In this document: in pieces, positions 51,214-53,204 of the stretch
Layout: every line of letters starts with the position of its first letter
How positions within the stretch are numbered: the stretch's first letter is position 1
DNA from: Sutterella parvirubra YIT 11816
GTDB taxonomy: Bacteria > Pseudomonadota > Gammaproteobacteria > Burkholderiales > Burkholderiaceae_F
Length of the DNA stretch: 53,204 bases
Direction of reading: 5' to 3'
Assembly (NCBI RefSeq): GCF_000250875.1
Contig: NZ_JH604836.1
Coordinates: 1 to 53,204 of the forward strand
The notes under the pieces: generated by a model
Databases searched by the model: none
Told to the model about the DNA's origin: nothing
Seen by the model: only the letters and a program-made list of their open reading frames with translations
Translations under genes and position numbers: made by a program

Positions 51214-51914
51214 TGAAGACGCTCGCGGACATTCTCTTTGAACAGGGTTTCGGCACGCGCCACGACTGCCGCTCGATCGTGTCGGCGGGTGCCGTCGAGG
51301 TGGAGGGGCGCGTCGCGGACGACCCGGATGAGCGCTTCGACGAAGACGGGATGCGCTTCACGTACCGGGGCGAAACCTGGCCCGTCGTGGAGCACGCGAT
51401 CATCGCGCTCTACAAGCCCGCCGGGTACGAGTGCTCGATGAAGCCTTCGGCGCATCCTTCCGTGATGACGCTTCTTCCCGGGCAGCTCCGCCGCCGCAAC
51501 GTTCAGCCCGTGGGGCGCTTGGACGTCGACACGACGGGGCTTCTCCTCATGACGGACGACGGGGCGCTCCAGCACCGTCTCATCCACCCGAAGCGGCACG
51601 TCCCCAAGGTCTACGAAGTGACCCTGAAGCACCCGGCGGCGCCGGACCTCTGCGAAAAGCTCACGGCGGGCGTGGTGTTGGACGACGATCCGAAGCCCGT
51701 CGCCGCGAAGGCCGCGGAATTGGTGACGCCCACGCACCTGAGGATGACGTTGGTCCAAGGAAAGTACCACCAGGTGAAGCGCATGGTGGCCGCGTGCTCG
51801 AACCGCGTCGAGGCGCTCCACCGGAGCGCCTTCGGCGCGTACCGGCTCCCTGAAGACATGAAGCCCGGCGAATGGCGCTGGATTTTGGACCGCAGCGAGG
51901 TGCTGGGCGGATGA
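51213..51914 (+). CDS. rsuA: 16S rRNA pseudouridine synthase (RsuA family)
   Basis: 233 residues from the ATG at 51213. An N-terminal S4-like domain ([30 protein letters not shown]) is followed by a pseudouridine synthase domain with VGRLDVDTTGLLLMTDDG, holding the catalytic Asp, and GKYHQVKRMVAAC. RsuA makes pseudouridine 516 in 16S rRNA; the close paralogues RluE/RluF cannot be fully excluded. It is coupled at both ends to exoA and the transporter. Confidence 0.9.
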   Translation: MKTLADILFEQGFGTRHDCRSIVSAGAVEVEGRVADDPDERFDEDGMRFTYRGETWPVVEHAIIALYKPAGYECSMKPSAHPSVMTLLPGQLRRRNVQPVGRLDVDTTGLLLMTDDGALQHRLIHPKRHVPKVYEVTLKHPAAPDLCEKLTAGVVLDDDPKPVAAKAAELVTPTHLRMTLVQGKYHQVKRMVAACSNRVEALHRSAFGAYRLPEDMKPGEWRWILDRSEVLGG

Positions 51915-53204
51915 CGGCGAAGGGGTGGCGCGAGAGCCTGGCGGTCTATGCCGAACCCGCGGCTCTGCGGATGTTCTTCTTCGGCTTCAGCTCGGGGCTG
52001 CCGCTGCTGCTCATCCTGGGGACCTTGAGCTTCTGGCTTCGCGAGAGCGGGGTCGATCTGAAGACGATCGGCTTTCTCTCGTGGGTGGGCCTCGTCTACG
52101 GCTTCAAGTGGGCGTGGTCGCCTCTTGTCGACCGCTTCACGCTCCCCGTGCTCGGGCGCCTTTTGGGGCGCCGCCGCTCGTGGCTCGCGCTCTCGCAGGC
52201 GGGCGTCGCTTCGGGGCTTCTCGTGATGGCGTCGACCGATCCCGCGCAGAACCTCACGATGATGACCGTCGCGGCGCTCTGCACCGCCTGGTGCTCCGCC
52301 ACGCAGGACATCGCCTTGGACGCCTACCGCATCGAGAGCGCCGCCGAGGAGAAGCAGGCGGCCTTGGCCGCCACGTACCAGACGGGCTACCGCATCGCGA
52401 TGATCTGGGCGGGCGCGGGCGCGCTCGCGATCGCCGCCTGGGCGGAGACCCAGGGGGCCGACATGCGCGAAGCCTGGCGCTGGAGCTACGGCGCGATGGC
52501 GGCGAGCGCTCTTCTCGGCCTCACGGCGACGCTCCTTTCCCCCGAACCCGAATCCCGCGCCAAGGCGGTTTCGCCCAGGCTCTCCTGGAGCGAGAAGGTC
52601 GCGCGCTACGTGGTAGAGCCCTTCTCGGACTTCTTCCGCCGCTACGGGAAGGCGTCGTTCGTCATCCTGGCCTTGATCGCCACCTACCGCATCTCCGACG
52701 TCGTCATGGGAATCATGGCGAACCCGTTTTATCAGGACATGGGCTTCACGAAGGCCGAGGTTGCGGCCGTCTCGAAGGTCTTCGGGGTCGTGATGACCTT
52801 GGTCGGGGCCTTCGTCGGTGGCGTCGTCGCGATGCGCTTCGGCACGATGAGAACGCTCGCCCTGGGGGCGATCCTCGCCTGCGGGACGAATCTCCTCTTC
52901 GTGCTGCTCTCGCACGCCGGGCACGACGTCGTCGTGCTCGCAGCGGTCGTCTCCGCCGACAATCTCGCCGGCGGCTTGTCGAGCTCCGCGTTCCTTGCGT
53001 ACCTCTCGGGGCTGACGAGCCGTGAGCACACGGCGACCCAATACGCGCTCTTCAGCTCGCTGATGCTGATCCTGCCGAAGTTCCTCGCCGGCTTCTCCGG
53101 CGTCTTCGTCGAGTGGGCGGGCTATGCCGGGTTCTTCACGATGACGGCCGCCATCGGCGTCCCGGTCTTCTTCCTCACGCTTTGGGCGGCGGCGCTGCGC
53201 CGCC
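51911..53204 (+). CDS. AmpG-like muropeptide transporter (partial, runs off the right edge)
   Basis: 431 codons are open and the stop is not reached. About twelve hydrophobic segments are visible, an MFS-type permease. The motif SATQDIALDAYRIE (about 130-144) and the early SSGLPLLLILGTLSFWL match AmpG, which imports anhydromuropeptides for cell-wall recycling. Its ATG overlaps the rsuA stop (ATGA). In line with the wall-synthesis genes nearby, but a different acetyl-CoA or sugar permease of the same subfamily cannot be ruled out. Confidence 0.8.
   Translation, partial: MTAKGWRESLAVYAEPAALRMFFFGFSSGLPLLLILGTLSFWLRESGVDLKTIGFLSWVGLVYGFKWAWSPLVDRFTLPVLGRLLGRRRSWLALSQAGVASGLLVMASTDPAQNLTMMTVAALCTAWCSATQDIALDAYRIESAAEEKQAALAATYQTGYRIAMIWAGAGALAIAAWAETQGADMREAWRWSYGAMAASALLGLTATLLSPEPESRAKAVSPRLSWSEKVARYVVEPFSDFFRRYGKASFVILALIATYRISDVVMGIMANPFYQDMGFTKAEVAAVSKVFGVVMTLVGAFVGGVVAMRFGTMRTLALGAILACGTNLLFVLLSHAGHDVVVLAAVVSADNLAGGLSSSAFLAYLSGLTSREHTATQYALFSSLMLILPKFLAGFSGVFVEWAGYAGFFTMTAAIGVPVFFLTLWAAALRR

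Overview
The window is a GC-rich chromosomal segment from a Gram-negative bacterium. It carries outer-membrane and periplasmic genes (dolP, rlpA) and the order atpIBEFHAGDC / parB-parA / rsmG-mnmG-mnmE / yidC-yidD-rnpA-rpmH // dnaA-dnaN-gyrB, which is the classic replication-origin neighbourhood of Pseudomonadota. The ATP synthase c subunit and the birA-coaX-SPOR and pyrE-exoA pairings look betaproteobacterial (Burkholderiales). A MenA-type prenyltransferase is unusual for aerobic Burkholderiales but fits a menaquinone-using anaerobic or microaerophilic lineage such as Sutterellaceae. That assignment is inference from gene content; no rRNA is present.

Layout. (1) 1-370: the first codons of a probable integrase run off the left edge, followed by a cluster of 11-bp repeats and tRNA-Arg(CCG). 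This looks like the end of an integrated element in a tRNA gene. (2) 394-4.7 kb: priA, hemE, a DUF167 gene and a universal stress gene. (3) 4.7-11.85 kb: complete F1Fo ATP synthase operon on the minus strand, with a recognisable promoter and terminator. (4) 11.9-21.7 kb, minus strand: chromosome partitioning (parAB), a MarC-family membrane protein, tRNA U34 modification (mnmG, mnmE), rsmG, and membrane insertion plus RNase P protein (yidC, yidD, rnpA, rpmH). (5) 22.1-27.2 kb, plus strand: dnaA, dnaN, gyrB. (6) 27.3-30.3 kb: a coupled 5'-nucleotidase and FadH-like flavoprotein pair; a parS-like palindrome lies inside the flavoprotein gene. (7) 30.26-30.76 kb: gene-free stretch with an AT-rich segment and many DnaA-box-like 9-mers, then a Crp/Fnr-like regulator and dolP. 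(8) 32.4-35.0 kb, minus: menA, ybeD and a DacA-like protein whose catalytic motifs are all replaced. (9) 35.2-37.5 kb, plus: birA, coaX and a SPOR-type membrane protein with overlapping ends. (10) 37.5-46.1 kb, minus: HIT protein, small acidic protein, M20 peptidase, and the elongasome operon mreB-mreC-mreD-mrdA-rodA-rlpA. (11) 46.3-49.5 kb, plus: gatCAB amidotransferase. (12) 49.6-53.2 kb: pyrE (minus), then exoA, rsuA and an AmpG-like transporter that runs off the right edge.

Almost everything is core housekeeping. The genes left of about 21.7 kb read leftward and those just right of 22.1 kb read rightward, as expected when replication forks leave from this neighbourhood. The parts worth a second look are the integrase/tRNA junction, the DnaA-box-rich region at 30.5-30.75 kb, the parS-like site, and the apparently catalytically dead DacA homologue.
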